64,000 bases of DNA from NCBI GenBank assembly GCA_910586015.1, contig CAJUGJ010000016.1:21846-85845 (forward strand), written 5' to 3'. The stretch is from an uncultured Lachnospiraceae bacterium (GTDB taxonomy: Bacteria; Bacillota; Clostridia; Lachnospirales; Lachnospiraceae). Of the stretch, positions 56,255 to 64,000 are shown one piece after another; within the stretch, counting starts at the first letter, position 1, and every line of letters begins with the position of its first letter. The notes beneath the pieces were generated by a model that saw only the letters and a list, made by a program, of their open reading frames with translations, had not been told where the DNA came from and searched no databases. Both the position numbers and the translations under genes were made by a program.

Positions 56255-57283
56255 TTAATTAGAAATTGGAATCGTTTCTTTAAAACCATCGGAATAATAT
56301 AATTCATTTTCTTTTGTAATAAAAACGGCATAGACATCTTCTAAAGAGTTAATGAATTCCATTCCTTGTTCTAAACCAAGAGCAAATGCAGTTGTACTTA
56401 ATGCGTCACCATCTACTGAATGATTTGTAATTACTGTTACAGCAGTTAATCCTGTATCATAAGGATATCCAGTGGAAGGATTGAGAATATGGTGATAAAG
56501 AATATCATCTTGTTTAAAATAGCGTTCATAAATTCCAGAAGATACAATAGAAACATCAGATAGTTCCATAATAGCAATCGTTTCGTTTCGATCCTCAAAC
56601 GGTTTTTGAATTCCTACTTTAAAATCGTCTCCATTCGGTTTTGAACCAACTAATAATACATTGCCTCCTAAATTAATTAAAGCACTTTGAACATTATTTT
56701 CTAACAGATACTCTTTTATTCGATCTGCAATAAATCCTTTTGCAATAGCACCCAGATCAATTCCCATATCAGATTGTTCAAAAGAAACACTCTGATTAGA
56801 AATGTGAACATAGTTCCAACCAATATGTCTAAGAGCTTCTTCAATAGAAGTTTTTGAAGGAACACTTGGAGAAAGTGCAGTAAAATCCCATAGAGAAGAT
56901 AATGGCTCAATAGAAATATCAAATGCTCCATTAGAAAGCTTAGAATAATATAGACCTGTTTCAATTAAAGAAAGTGTTTCTTTGGATAAAGAAACAGAAA
57001 TTCCTTTATTTAATTTGCAAATTTCACTTTCCTCTTTCGTCTTACTTAACATTGCCTCATACTTATCACAAAGAGCGAGTGCACCATCTAATAAAGAAGT
57101 ATCAGTACTGTCATAAATTGTAATGGAGACAACAGTATTTAGTTTAAAAGAAGACTTTGAAATCGGAGAAAGTTCTTCTGATTCTAACTGTTGCTTTTTG
57201 GAAGGATCGAAACGACTACAGCCGTTAAAAAGTAAAAAACAAAATAGAATACAAAGTAAATATTGATATCGTCTTTTTTTCAT
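56255..57283 (-). CDS. apbE: FAD:protein FMN transferase, lipoprotein
   Basis: A 342-residue lipoprotein: the signal segment LLCILFCFLLFNGC ends in a lipobox with Cys22. The mature domain has the ApbE motifs DLGAIAKGFIADRI, INLGGNVLLVG and HHILNPSTGYPYDTG, plus the metal/FAD site near DGDALSTTAFALG. It transfers FMN from FAD to a Thr or Ser of exported FMN-binding proteins. The divergent neighbour at 57534 is such a protein, with a terminal TGASYSS acceptor-like motif, and is its likely substrate. Confidence 0.95.
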   Translation of the reverse strand: MKKRRYQYLLCILFCFLLFNGCSRFDPSKKQQLESEELSPISKSSFKLNTVVSITIYDSTDTSLLDGALALCDKYEAMLSKTKEESEICKLNKGISVSLSKETLSLIETGLYYSKLSNGAFDISIEPLSSLWDFTALSPSVPSKTSIEEALRHIGWNYVHISNQSVSFEQSDMGIDLGAIAKGFIADRIKEYLLENNVQSALINLGGNVLLVGSKPNGDDFKVGIQKPFEDRNETIAIMELSDVSIVSSGIYERYFKQDDILYHHILNPSTGYPYDTGLTAVTVITNHSVDGDALSTTAFALGLEQGMEFINSLEDVYAVFITKENELYYSDGFKETIPISN

Positions 57284-57366
57284 GAAAATCTCCCAATCTT
57301 GATTTTAAAGTAATATTGTAGAAGATTATATACAACATGTCAAGTCAAAAGGGAATAAAATAATAC

Positions 57367-57395
57367 TTTACCGAATGTAAAAGATATGATAGAAT
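57367..57395 (+). promoter_or_regulatory. promoter of the FMN-binding repeat protein gene
   Basis: TTTACC (57367-57372), 17-bp spacer, TAGAAT (57390-57395). It implies a ~130-nt untranslated leader before the ATG at 57534. Confidence 0.55.
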
Positions 57396-57434
57396 GTTGA
57401 AATAAAGTATGAAAATCATTCTAATAAAACAAAA

Positions 57435-57487
57435 AATGTGTTTAAGGATGATTTTTCACATTCAAAAAACGCAAAAACAGCGTTTTT
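57435..57487 (+). promoter_or_regulatory. leader hairpins, candidate attenuator
   Basis: Within the predicted leader are a 6-bp stem AATGTG/CACATT (57435-57440 with 57457-57462) and then a perfect 8-bp stem AAAAACGC/GCGTTTTT (57465-57472 with 57480-57487) ending in T5, which has the form of an intrinsic terminator. Placed 36 nt before the ribosome site, it may control read-through. No known riboswitch class could be recognised. Confidence 0.4.
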
Positions 57488-57533
57488 ATTACTATTTATG
57501 CCACTAACCAAGGGCAACAGAATGGAGAATTGT

Positions 57534-59699
57534 ATGAAAAAACAAAAATCATGGGTAGGAATTGTAACTTTAAGTGCAGTAACAGCATGTGCTTTATTTG
57601 GAGGAATTGCACTTCGCAAAAGCTATGAACCTGTTCAGGGAGCAGAATTATCTGTTGAGGGGTATACTGAACTTGGAATTCAAAAAGCCTCAAAGATAGT
57701 GGATGAAAAGGGAACAATTACTGGATATGAGGTAGTTACACAGACAAAAGGATTTGCAGAAGAGCCTATTGTATTAGCAGTAACTTTTAATCAGACAGCA
57801 GATAAGATTACTGCAGTTGAGGTGCTATCTCACAAAGAAACTGAAGGATTTGGATCAAAAATCATGGAAGATTCTTTTTTAAAACAGTTTATTAATGTAG
57901 AATTACCTGTTTATTTAGAAGGGAAAAAGGCTCAAACAAATACTCCAACTCCGACAAACACACCAACACCAACAACAACATTAAAACCAGAAACCGATCT
58001 TAATTTACAAGATGGATTTTACGTAGAACGAGCAAAAGAACCGCATAATGGATATACCAGTGAAGTAAGTTTAACTGTAAAAGATGGTATTATTACAGAA
58101 GTTGTTTGGGAAGCCTATAATGAGGCAGGACAAAAAAAGAGTGTGTTATCTCAAACAGGAGAATATACTATGACACCAGATGGATTACTCTGGGCAGATC
58201 AGGCAAAGGCATTAGCAGCATATGTCTTAGAACATCAAAGTGTAGATGGATTAACCTTGAACGAAGAGGGAAAGACCGATGCCGTTAGTGGAGTGAGTGT
58301 TTCTATCAATGAATTTGTAGAACAAGTATCGAATTGTATCAAACGTGCAGCACAGGCAAAGACGGTAAAGCCAGAACTTGCATTAAAAGATGGAGTTTAT
58401 AAAGTAACTTCACCTGAGCCAGAAAATGGATATACCAGTGAAGTGAGCATAACCGTAGAACAAGGAAGAATTACATTTGTATCTTGGGAACAGACAGATG
58501 AGAATGGAAACAAAAAGAGTGTTCTTTCCGAAAGTGGACAGTATGTGATGACAGAAAATGGTGCGACATGGGCAGATCAGGCAAGAGAGATTGCAACCTA
58601 TGTAATAGAACACCAAGGAATTTCTGAATTAAAACTCGATGAAAATGGAAAGACAGACGCACTGGCAACGGTTAGTATTTCAGTCAATGAGTTTGTATCT
58701 CAAGTGGAAGAATGTTTAAAGAAAGCAGATGCTTCAAACAGTAGTTTATTGCAAGATGGAGTTTATATAGAACGTGCAAAAGAAGCAGAAAATGGATATA
58801 CTAGTCAGCTTATTATGACAGTAGAAGATGGAGTAGTTACAAAGATTGTTTGGGATTCTGTAGATGCACAGGGAATTGGAAAAGCAAAATTGTCTAAAGA
58901 AGGTCGCTATGTTATGAAGGATAATGGAATGCTTTGGGCAGATCAGGCACAGGCATTAGCGGCGTATGTTTTAGAACATCAAGGAACACAGGGATTGACT
59001 GTAGATGAAAATGGAAAAACAGATGTGATTGCTGGAGTAAGTATTTCTATTCAGGATTTTATTAATCAGACAGAGGCATGTCTTACCCGTGCATCAGCTG
59101 CTAAAATTGCAGCTCCAAATGTAACACTTTCGGATGGAAATTATACAGTGACAGCACAAGAAGCAGATAATAGTGGCTATAAAAGTCAAGTAACACTTAC
59201 TGTATTAAACGGTAGAATTCAGTCTGTGGTTTGGGACTGTATAGACGCTGAGGGAAATACAAAACGTATGCTTTCTGAAAATGGTCAATATGTGATGACA
59301 GAAAATGGAGCAACATGGGCAGAACAAGCAAATGCACTTGCCACATATGTTATTGAAAAACAGGGAATCTCTGGGCTCACAACAGATGAAAACGGAAAGA
59401 CAGATGTAGTTGCTACAGTAAGTATTGGAATTAGTGATTTTATAAATCAAGTGGAAGAGTGTTTAAAACAGGCAGCAGGTGGAAGTGGAGTTGCAATAGA
59501 ACCAACACAAGAACCTCAAGCGACACCATTACCTGAAAAGCAAGAGCCACAAGTGACACCATTACCTGAAAAGCAAGAACCACAAGAAGGAACTAGAGTA
59601 GATGGAATTACCGGAGCAAGTTATTCCAGTCGTGGATTTGTAGAAGGAATTAATCATGCTTATGAATATATCTTAGCTATTTTAGAAAAAGAATCTTAA
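57534..59699 (+). CDS. exported FMN-binding protein with four tandem degenerate FMN_bind-like repeats
   Basis: A 721-residue protein anchored by an N-terminal hydrophobic helix (WVGIVTLSAVTACALFGGIAL). Residues ~40-125 look like the first half of an RnfG-type FMN-binding domain (AVTFNQTADKITAVEVLSHKE, EGFGSKIMED). A Thr/Pro linker follows, then four units starting at residues 160, 286, 408 and 534. Each unit runs from DGxY through NGYTSEVSLTV, LWADQAxALAxYV and GKTDxV to VSISI. After a Pro linker comes VDGITGASYSS (690-699), the missing C-terminal half with acceptor-like Ser696. In each repeat the SGAT position is degenerate (SGVS, ATVS, AGVS, ATVS). ATG at 57534 with GGAGA is preferred to upstream starts. 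Confidence 0.8.
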   Translation: MKKQKSWVGIVTLSAVTACALFGGIALRKSYEPVQGAELSVEGYTELGIQKASKIVDEKGTITGYEVVTQTKGFAEEPIVLAVTFNQTADKITAVEVLSHKETEGFGSKIMEDSFLKQFINVELPVYLEGKKAQTNTPTPTNTPTPTTTLKPETDLNLQDGFYVERAKEPHNGYTSEVSLTVKDGIITEVVWEAYNEAGQKKSVLSQTGEYTMTPDGLLWADQAKALAAYVLEHQSVDGLTLNEEGKTDAVSGVSVSINEFVEQVSNCIKRAAQAKTVKPELALKDGVYKVTSPEPENGYTSEVSITVEQGRITFVSWEQTDENGNKKSVLSESGQYVMTENGATWADQAREIATYVIEHQGISELKLDENGKTDALATVSISVNEFVSQVEECLKKADASNSSLLQDGVYIERAKEAENGYTSQLIMTVEDGVVTKIVWDSVDAQGIGKAKLSKEGRYVMKDNGMLWADQAQALAAYVLEHQGTQGLTVDENGKTDVIAGVSISIQDFINQTEACLTRASAAKIAAPNVTLSDGNYTVTAQEADNSGYKSQVTLTVLNGRIQSVVWDCIDAEGNTKRMLSENGQYVMTENGATWAEQANALATYVIEKQGISGLTTDENGKTDVVATVSIGISDFINQVEECLKQAAGGSGVAIEPTQEPQATPLPEKQEPQVTPLPEKQEPQEGTRVDGITGASYSSRGFVEGINHAYEYILAILEKES
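59517..59582 (+). repeat. two in-frame 33-bp direct repeats in the C-terminal linker
   Basis: Units at 59517-59549 and 59550-59582 encode Q-A/V-TPLPEKQEP twice, a proline-rich linker before the terminal FMN motif. Confidence 0.9.
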
Positions 59700-59711
59700 A
59701 TGAATTTTACA

Positions 59712-59740
59712 TTGACAAATAGCAAGGAAATTGTTACAAT
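59712..59740 (+). promoter_or_regulatory. promoter of ilvN-ilvC
   Basis: A perfect TTGACA (59712-59717), 17-bp spacer and TACAAT (59735-59740), 59 bp before the ilvN start. The leader is too short for a T-box and no leucine- or valine-rich leader peptide was seen. Confidence 0.85.
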
Positions 59741-59799
59741 ACTGAAAGACGTTACAACATTAAAGTGTGAAATAAAATCAAGAAGGCTGGAGGGTTTGT

Positions 59800-60315
59800 A
59801 TGAAAAAGATAGTATTATCGATTTTAGTAGATAATACGGCTGGAGTATTAAGTCGAGTTTCGGGATTGTTCAGCCGCAGAGGATATAATATTGATAGTTT
59901 AACGGTAGGGGAAACAGAGAATCCTAAATTTTCTAGAATGACTGTTGTAGTCAGTGGAGATGATCAAATTTTAGATCAGATCCGGAAACAGGTTGCAAAA
60001 CTAGAAGATGTGCTAGAATTAAAAGAACTACTGCCAGAAGAATCTGTCTGTAGGGAATTAGTATTAGTAAAAGTAAAAGCAGATGTAAATAATCGTCAGG
60101 GAGTTATTGCAGTTGCAGATATTTTTCGAGCAAAAGTAGTAGACGTGGCAAAGGATTCTTTAATGGTTGAACTAACTGGAAATCCAACAAAACTTAACGC
60201 ATTTTTGAATTTATTAGAAGGATTTCAGATTTTAGAAATTGTAAGAACAGGTCTTACAGGGCTTTCTAGAGGAGCAGGGGGATCAGGAGATATTTCCGAC
60301 TATATTGTAGGATAA
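59800..60315 (+). CDS. ilvN: acetolactate synthase small (regulatory) subunit
   Basis: A 171-residue protein with an N-terminal ACT domain (VLSILVDNTAGVLSRVSGLFSRRGYNIDSLTVG) and the second small-subunit domain (LVLVKVKADVNNRQGVIAVADIF). It binds valine and controls the catalytic subunit IlvB, which is not in the window. AGGCTGGAGGG precedes the ATG. ilvC follows at 26 bp. The length is normal for Clostridia. Confidence 0.95.
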   Translation: MKKIVLSILVDNTAGVLSRVSGLFSRRGYNIDSLTVGETENPKFSRMTVVVSGDDQILDQIRKQVAKLEDVLELKELLPEESVCRELVLVKVKADVNNRQGVIAVADIFRAKVVDVAKDSLMVELTGNPTKLNAFLNLLEGFQILEIVRTGLTGLSRGAGGSGDISDYIVG

Positions 60316-60341
60316 CAATAAATTTTCAGGAGGATAAAACA

Positions 60342-61352
60342 ATGGCAAAAATTTATTATCAACAGGATTGCAATTTATCTTTATTAGATGACAAGACAGT
60401 TGCAATTATTGGCTATGGAAGTCAAGGACATGCTCACGCGTTGAACTTAAAAGAGTCAGGAGTTCATGTAATTATTGGTCTTTATGAGGGAAGTAAGTCA
60501 TGGGCAAAGGCAGAGGAAGCTGGATTTGAAGTTTATACAGCAGCAGACGCTGCAAAAAAAGCAGATATTATTATGATTTTAATTAATGATGAAAAACAGG
60601 CAAAGATGTATAAGGAATCCATTGAGCCAAATTTAGAAGCAGGAAATGCTTTAATGTTTGCTCATGGTTTTGCAATTCACTTTGGTCAGATTATTCCTCC
60701 AAAGGATGTAGATGTTCTTATGATCGCTCCAAAAGGACCAGGACATACTGTAAGAAGTCAATATCAGGAAGGACAGGGAGTTCCTTGTCTGATTGCAGTA
60801 CATCAGGATGCTACAGGAAAGGCACATGATCTTGGACTTGCCTATGCACTGGGAATTGGCGGTGCAAGAGCAGGCGTATTACAGACTACTTTCCGCGAAG
60901 AAACTGAAACCGATCTATTTGGTGAGCAGGCAGTTTTATGTGGTGGTGTAACTGCATTGATGAAAGCAGGATTTGAAGTATTAGTAGAAGCAGGATATGA
61001 ACCAGAGAGTGCTTATTTTGAATGTATTCATGAGATGAAACTGATTGTAGATCTCATCAATGAAAGTGGTTTTGCAGGAATGAGATATTCCATTTCAAAT
61101 ACAGCAGAATACGGAGATTATATCACTGGACCAAAGATTATAACAGAAGATACGAAAAACGCAATGCGTCAGGTATTAAAAGATATTCAAGAAGGTGTCT
61201 TTGCAAGAAACTGGCTGTTAGAAAACCAGATTGGCTGTACAAATTTCTATGCAAAGAGAAGAATGGAGGCAGATCATCAGTTAGAGAAAGTTGGGGCAGA
61301 ACTTAGAAATTTGATGAGCTGGACAAAGAAACAAAAGTTACTTGATAATTAA
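60342..61352 (+). CDS. ilvC: ketol-acid reductoisomerase
   Basis: A 336-residue class I enzyme of isoleucine, leucine and valine synthesis. The NAD(P)-binding loop is IIGYGSQGHAHALNLKESG, then APKGPGHTVR, and the Mg2+/active-site residues lie in ETETDLFGEQAVLCGG and ISNTAEYGDY. Strong AGGAGG precedes the ATG. It is cotranscribed with ilvN; ilvB, ilvD and the leu genes are absent here. Confidence 0.98.
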   Translation: MAKIYYQQDCNLSLLDDKTVAIIGYGSQGHAHALNLKESGVHVIIGLYEGSKSWAKAEEAGFEVYTAADAAKKADIIMILINDEKQAKMYKESIEPNLEAGNALMFAHGFAIHFGQIIPPKDVDVLMIAPKGPGHTVRSQYQEGQGVPCLIAVHQDATGKAHDLGLAYALGIGGARAGVLQTTFREETETDLFGEQAVLCGGVTALMKAGFEVLVEAGYEPESAYFECIHEMKLIVDLINESGFAGMRYSISNTAEYGDYITGPKIITEDTKNAMRQVLKDIQEGVFARNWLLENQIGCTNFYAKRRMEADHQLEKVGAELRNLMSWTKKQKLLDN

Positions 61353-61374
61353 TTCTTTTTGTTGAGAAAAAGTT

Positions 61375-61387
61375 CAACGTTTCGTTG
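61375..61387. promoter_or_regulatory. small dyad directly upstream of the XRE promoter
   Basis: CAACG-TTT-CGTTG, ending one base before the -35 box at 61389. A plausible autoregulatory operator for the XRE protein encoded at 61453. Confidence 0.45.
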
Positions 61388-61388
61388 T

Positions 61389-61417
61389 TTGTATGCTTTC
61401 CTAAACTTTGTTATGAT
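61389..61417 (+). promoter_or_regulatory. promoter of the second XRE regulator gene
   Basis: TTGTAT (61389-61394), 17-bp spacer, TATGAT (61412-61417), 35 bp before the start codon. Confidence 0.65.
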
Positions 61418-61452
61418 AAGTATATAACAAAAAAGAAAAGAGAGGAAAGCAA

Positions 61453-62421
61453 ATGGGATTAGAAAACTTTGGGATTCGTTTAAGCAATATAAGAAAAGAA
61501 TTAGGGTATACCCAAGAAGAATTGGCTTTACGATTGGGAGTGACAGCACAGGCAGTATCAAAATGGGAACGCGGAAACGGATATCCAGATATTGATTTAT
61601 TGTATTCTTTAGCTGCTGTATTAGAATGTAGTATGGATGAATTGTGTGATTTTAAAAAAGAGAGAATTCCAGATGCTGAGTTACAAAACCGACGCTGGAA
61701 AGAAGAAATTTGTGCATCATTTTTAAAAGAACCAATTATATTAGAATGTGGAGTGGGTCTGGTAGAACTTTTAATGAAAGAGGGAAAACAAGGATATAAA
61801 AAGCTTCATGAAATAAGAAGTCTTTTAGCAGGAGAATGTGGAATTTTGGTACCATTAATCCGCATTAGAGATAATATACAGCTAAAAGAAAAGGAATACC
61901 GGATTTTAATTAAGGGAGTTGAAGTTGCAAGAAATAATGTCTGGTATCCAAAATTATTTTATTTACATGAAAAAGCACAAAACCAAGAAGACATAGAACA
62001 AAAAGATCCTGTTTGGGGAATAGATGGAGTTTGGAAAAGTGTTTTGGATGAGGATACAACAGAACAGGGAATAGAAGCTTTTTCATTTATGTGTACTCAT
62101 TTACAACATTGTATTTTAGAGTATTACGAAAAGATTATGAACCGGCAGATTGTAAGTGATATGGTAGAATTGGTACAAAAACGCTATCCAGCTGTAGTAG
62201 ATGGAGTTGTACCAGAAAAGGTTGGACTTGCTCTTTTACAAAATGTTATGATAGGACTATTAAAGCGACACATTGCATTAAATCCATTAGACAAACTGAT
62301 AGAACTTTTAGAAGAAGCAATAGAAACTACAAAAGATACAGAAACACTGATAAAACAAGCAGCGGATGTATTAGAAAAGGACTATAGAATCTCTGATTCT
62401 TGGTATCCAAATAGAAACTAA
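61453..62421 (+). CDS. XRE-family helix-turn-helix regulator
   Basis: A 322-residue protein with an N-terminal Cro/CI domain (IRKELGYTQEELALRLGV, AQAVSKWERGNGYPDIDLLY, VLECSMDELCD; residues ~8-66). A ~250-residue helical region of unknown function follows. Size and layout match the regulator at 24958, although the C-terminal parts differ clearly by eye. AGAGGAAAG precedes the ATG. It lies directly upstream of a MATE exporter gene, which it may control. Confidence 0.85.
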   Translation: MGLENFGIRLSNIRKELGYTQEELALRLGVTAQAVSKWERGNGYPDIDLLYSLAAVLECSMDELCDFKKERIPDAELQNRRWKEEICASFLKEPIILECGVGLVELLMKEGKQGYKKLHEIRSLLAGECGILVPLIRIRDNIQLKEKEYRILIKGVEVARNNVWYPKLFYLHEKAQNQEDIEQKDPVWGIDGVWKSVLDEDTTEQGIEAFSFMCTHLQHCILEYYEKIMNRQIVSDMVELVQKRYPAVVDGVVPEKVGLALLQNVMIGLLKRHIALNPLDKLIELLEEAIETTKDTETLIKQAADVLEKDYRISDSWYPNRN

Positions 62422-62429
62422 CAATTATT

Positions 62430-62498
62430 AGGAGCTATTACGTTAGGAAAGGAATATACAAGATATGGTATATTTCATTCTTAGTGTAATAGTTCCTT
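62430..62498 (+). terminator. long imperfect hairpin, probable terminator
   Basis: A ~20-bp outer stem with G-U pairs (62430-62449 with 62477-62496) plus an inner GGAATATAC/GGTATATTT stem, ending in T6. It lies just past the XRE stop. The unusual length is noted in the findings. Confidence 0.65.
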
Positions 62499-62595
62499 TT
62501 TTATTTTGTAGATTTTTTATATTGATTCTTCTTAGATTTAGTGATATTCTTAATGGCAGTTTTGTAATTTTATATATCAAATATGGAGGAATAAA

Positions 62596-63966
62596 ATGGA
62601 AAATAAGGTCACAAAGGATTTAACACAGGGTAGTCCAACAAAACTCATTTTATTTTTTTCAATTCCAATTTTGATTGGAAATATATTTCAGCAATTATAT
62701 AGTATGGTAGATACTATTATTGTAGGACAGTGTATTAATACGCAGGCATTAGCAGCCGTTGGCACTACTGGACCAATGAGTTTTTTAATCATTGGTTTTG
62801 TCACAGGATTAACAGGAGGATTTGCAGTAATGATCGCTCAAAGATTTGGGGCAAAAGATGAAAAGGGGGTAAAAAATTCTGCTGCAACAATTTTAATTTT
62901 ATGTATCATTACTACAATTATTATGACTTTCATTGCAGTGCTTACGACATATCCTCTGCTTCGCCTGATTCATACACCAGATGATATTATCAAACAGGCT
63001 TATGATTATATCGTAGTAATTTATTGGGGGATTGGTACAACTGTGCTGTATAATATTCTCGCATGTATTTTGAGAGCTCTTGGAGATAGTAAAACCCCAC
63101 TTTATTTTCTTATTATTTCTTCCTTTTTAAATATTGGTTTAGATTTTTTATTTATTTTAGGTTTTTCAATGGAAGTGGCAGGAGCAGCATGGGCTACTGT
63201 TATTTCACAGGGAACTTCAGGAATTTTATGCCTGATCTATACCCTTAAAAAATATCCTATTTTACACTTAAAGCGAAAAGACTTTAGATGGAATAAACAA
63301 TTTGCATGGAAGCATATGGCGATTGGACTTCCAATGGCATTTCAATTTTCTATTACAGCAATAGGAGTAATTATTTTACAGGGTGCTTTAAATTTATTTG
63401 GAACAGAAAAAATTGCGGCATATACCGCTGCTTCTAAAGTAGAGCAACTTGTTACACAACCAGCGGGTACGTTTGGAGTAACAATGGCAAATTATGCAGG
63501 ACAGAATTTAGGTGCAGCAAGATTAGATCGTATCAAAGAAGGAGTTAAAAAATGTACACTAATTTCTTTATGTTTTTCTGTGGCAGCAGCTCTTGTTTTA
63601 ATATTTGCAGGAAGAGAACTTGCAGGATTATTTATACCAAAAGGTACAGAACAAACAGCGGCAGTATTAGATGCAGCTCAAACCTATTTTAATATTTGTT
63701 GTTTGTTTTTCCCATTTTTGTTTCTCATTTTTGTTTATCGAAATGTTTTACAAGGAGTGGGAAAGAGTTTTATGCCATTGATGGCAGGTATTTTTGAATT
63801 AGTTTCCAGAGTAATTGTATCCTTTACTCTTCCAAAGAAAATTGGATATCGTGGAATTTGTCTAGCAAGCCCAATTGCATGGACTGCTGCAGTTATACCA
63901 CTTATGATTGCCTATTTTATTATTTTAAGACGAATGGTAAAAGAGTGTCAACTACCCATCACCTAA
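62596..63966 (+). CDS. MATE family efflux transporter
   Basis: A 456-residue, 12-helix transporter. FFSIPILIGNIFQQLYSMVDT, MIAQRFGAKDEKGVKNS, ILRALGDSKTPLYF and NVLQGVGKSFMPL are MATE signatures. It is a paralogue of the transporter at 49247 but clearly a different branch. TTGATT-N17-TATTCT (62522-62550) is a possible promoter and ATGGAGGA precedes the ATG. Short inverted sequences (CCCAT...ATGGG) overlap the stop codon near the window end and may form a terminator without a T-run. The substrate is unknown. Confidence 0.93.
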   Translation: MENKVTKDLTQGSPTKLILFFSIPILIGNIFQQLYSMVDTIIVGQCINTQALAAVGTTGPMSFLIIGFVTGLTGGFAVMIAQRFGAKDEKGVKNSAATILILCIITTIIMTFIAVLTTYPLLRLIHTPDDIIKQAYDYIVVIYWGIGTTVLYNILACILRALGDSKTPLYFLIISSFLNIGLDFLFILGFSMEVAGAAWATVISQGTSGILCLIYTLKKYPILHLKRKDFRWNKQFAWKHMAIGLPMAFQFSITAIGVIILQGALNLFGTEKIAAYTAASKVEQLVTQPAGTFGVTMANYAGQNLGAARLDRIKEGVKKCTLISLCFSVAAALVLIFAGRELAGLFIPKGTEQTAAVLDAAQTYFNICCLFFPFLFLIFVYRNVLQGVGKSFMPLMAGIFELVSRVIVSFTLPKKIGYRGICLASPIAWTAAVIPLMIAYFIILRRMVKECQLPIT

Positions 63967-64000
63967 AGGTAATGGGCTTGTAACTGCCCAGTCGTACTGA

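Noticed and set aside
57438..57533. Longer N-terminus for the FMN-binding repeat protein
   Set aside because: It would run through the leader hairpins; the ATG at 57534 is followed by a normal export signal.
57396..57533. FMN, cobalamin, preQ1 or cyclic-di-GMP riboswitch before the flavoprotein gene
   Set aside because: None of the conserved core sequences of these classes could be found; only two simple hairpins are present.
59700..59799. T-box or leader-peptide attenuator before ilvN
   Set aside because: Only about 55 nt separate the predicted start of transcription from the gene. No specifier loop, antiterminator or branched-chain-codon peptide was seen.
1..64000. CRISPR arrays, tRNA and rRNA genes
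   Set aside because: No regularly spaced direct repeats and no tRNA- or rRNA-like conserved sequences were noticed on either strand.

Overview
The window looks like chromosome of a low-GC, spore-forming Firmicute, most likely a gut Lachnospiraceae relative. The grounds are AT-rich codon use, strong GGAGG ribosome sites, frequent TTG/GTG starts, a GerA/SpoVAF-type germination protein, a Cys/Gly-rich 'chorion class' protein and a DUF6465-like protein. No rRNA, tRNA, CRISPR array or complete insertion sequence was found.

Layout. 1-3160: CE2-type esterase, rhomboid protease and an ABC exporter, all on +. 3243-5897: chorismate synthase, a Cys/Gly-rich small protein and a cytosolic subtilase, all on -. 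5898-7859: a TnpB (IS605 OrfB)-like protein whose three RuvC catalytic acids all appear replaced. It has no transposase partner, lies between non-coding stretches with paired inverted elements (upstream) and stem-loops (downstream), and resembles nuclease-dead, RNA-guided TldR repressors. 7860-24776: a 17-kb surface-polysaccharide operon with tightly overlapping genes: glycosyltransferases, an ABC exporter of the TagGH/Wzm-Wzt type, a five- to six-gene nucleotide-sugar module, large fused capsule enzymes and a HAD-family protein. 24958-31147: XRE regulator, K+/H+ antiporter, GH27 and GH88 glycosidases with an AraC regulator. 31211-34425: a TPR protein divergent from an exported triple-repeat protein. 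34715-45041: a six-gene operon DUF4132 / MoxR ATPase / DUF5682 / CoxE-like VWA / double-SWIM / small acidic protein, matching in order and size the uncharacterised E. coli yehI-yehL-yehM-yehP-yehQ genes. 45069-53731: GerA-type protein, heparinase-II/III-like lyase with an F5/8-type protein and MATE exporter, then a probable murein-peptide salvage pair (NlpC/P60 and M19 dipeptidase). 53834-56242: two GT2 enzymes and an unknown protein. 56255-59699: ApbE flavin transferase divergent from an exported FMN-binding protein whose FMN domain seems split by four ~124-residue repeats. 59800-63966: ilvN-ilvC, a second XRE regulator and a second MATE exporter.

How the genes work together. The polysaccharide genes make and export a surface glycan whose building block is activated with CMP/CDP and passes through a phosphosugar isomerase, a 2-hydroxyacid dehydrogenase, an IMPase-type phosphatase and a Gfo/Idh oxidoreductase. 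The yeh-like operon resembles MoxR/VWA chaperone pairs such as RavA-ViaA, with HEAT-like and zinc-finger partners that could supply substrate recognition. ApbE and the repeat FMN protein form an extracytosolic flavin module.

The two most promising leads for something undescribed are the dead TnpB-like locus (6079-7694) and the yeh-like operon (34637-45041). All identifications were made by eye from motifs; no database search was run.
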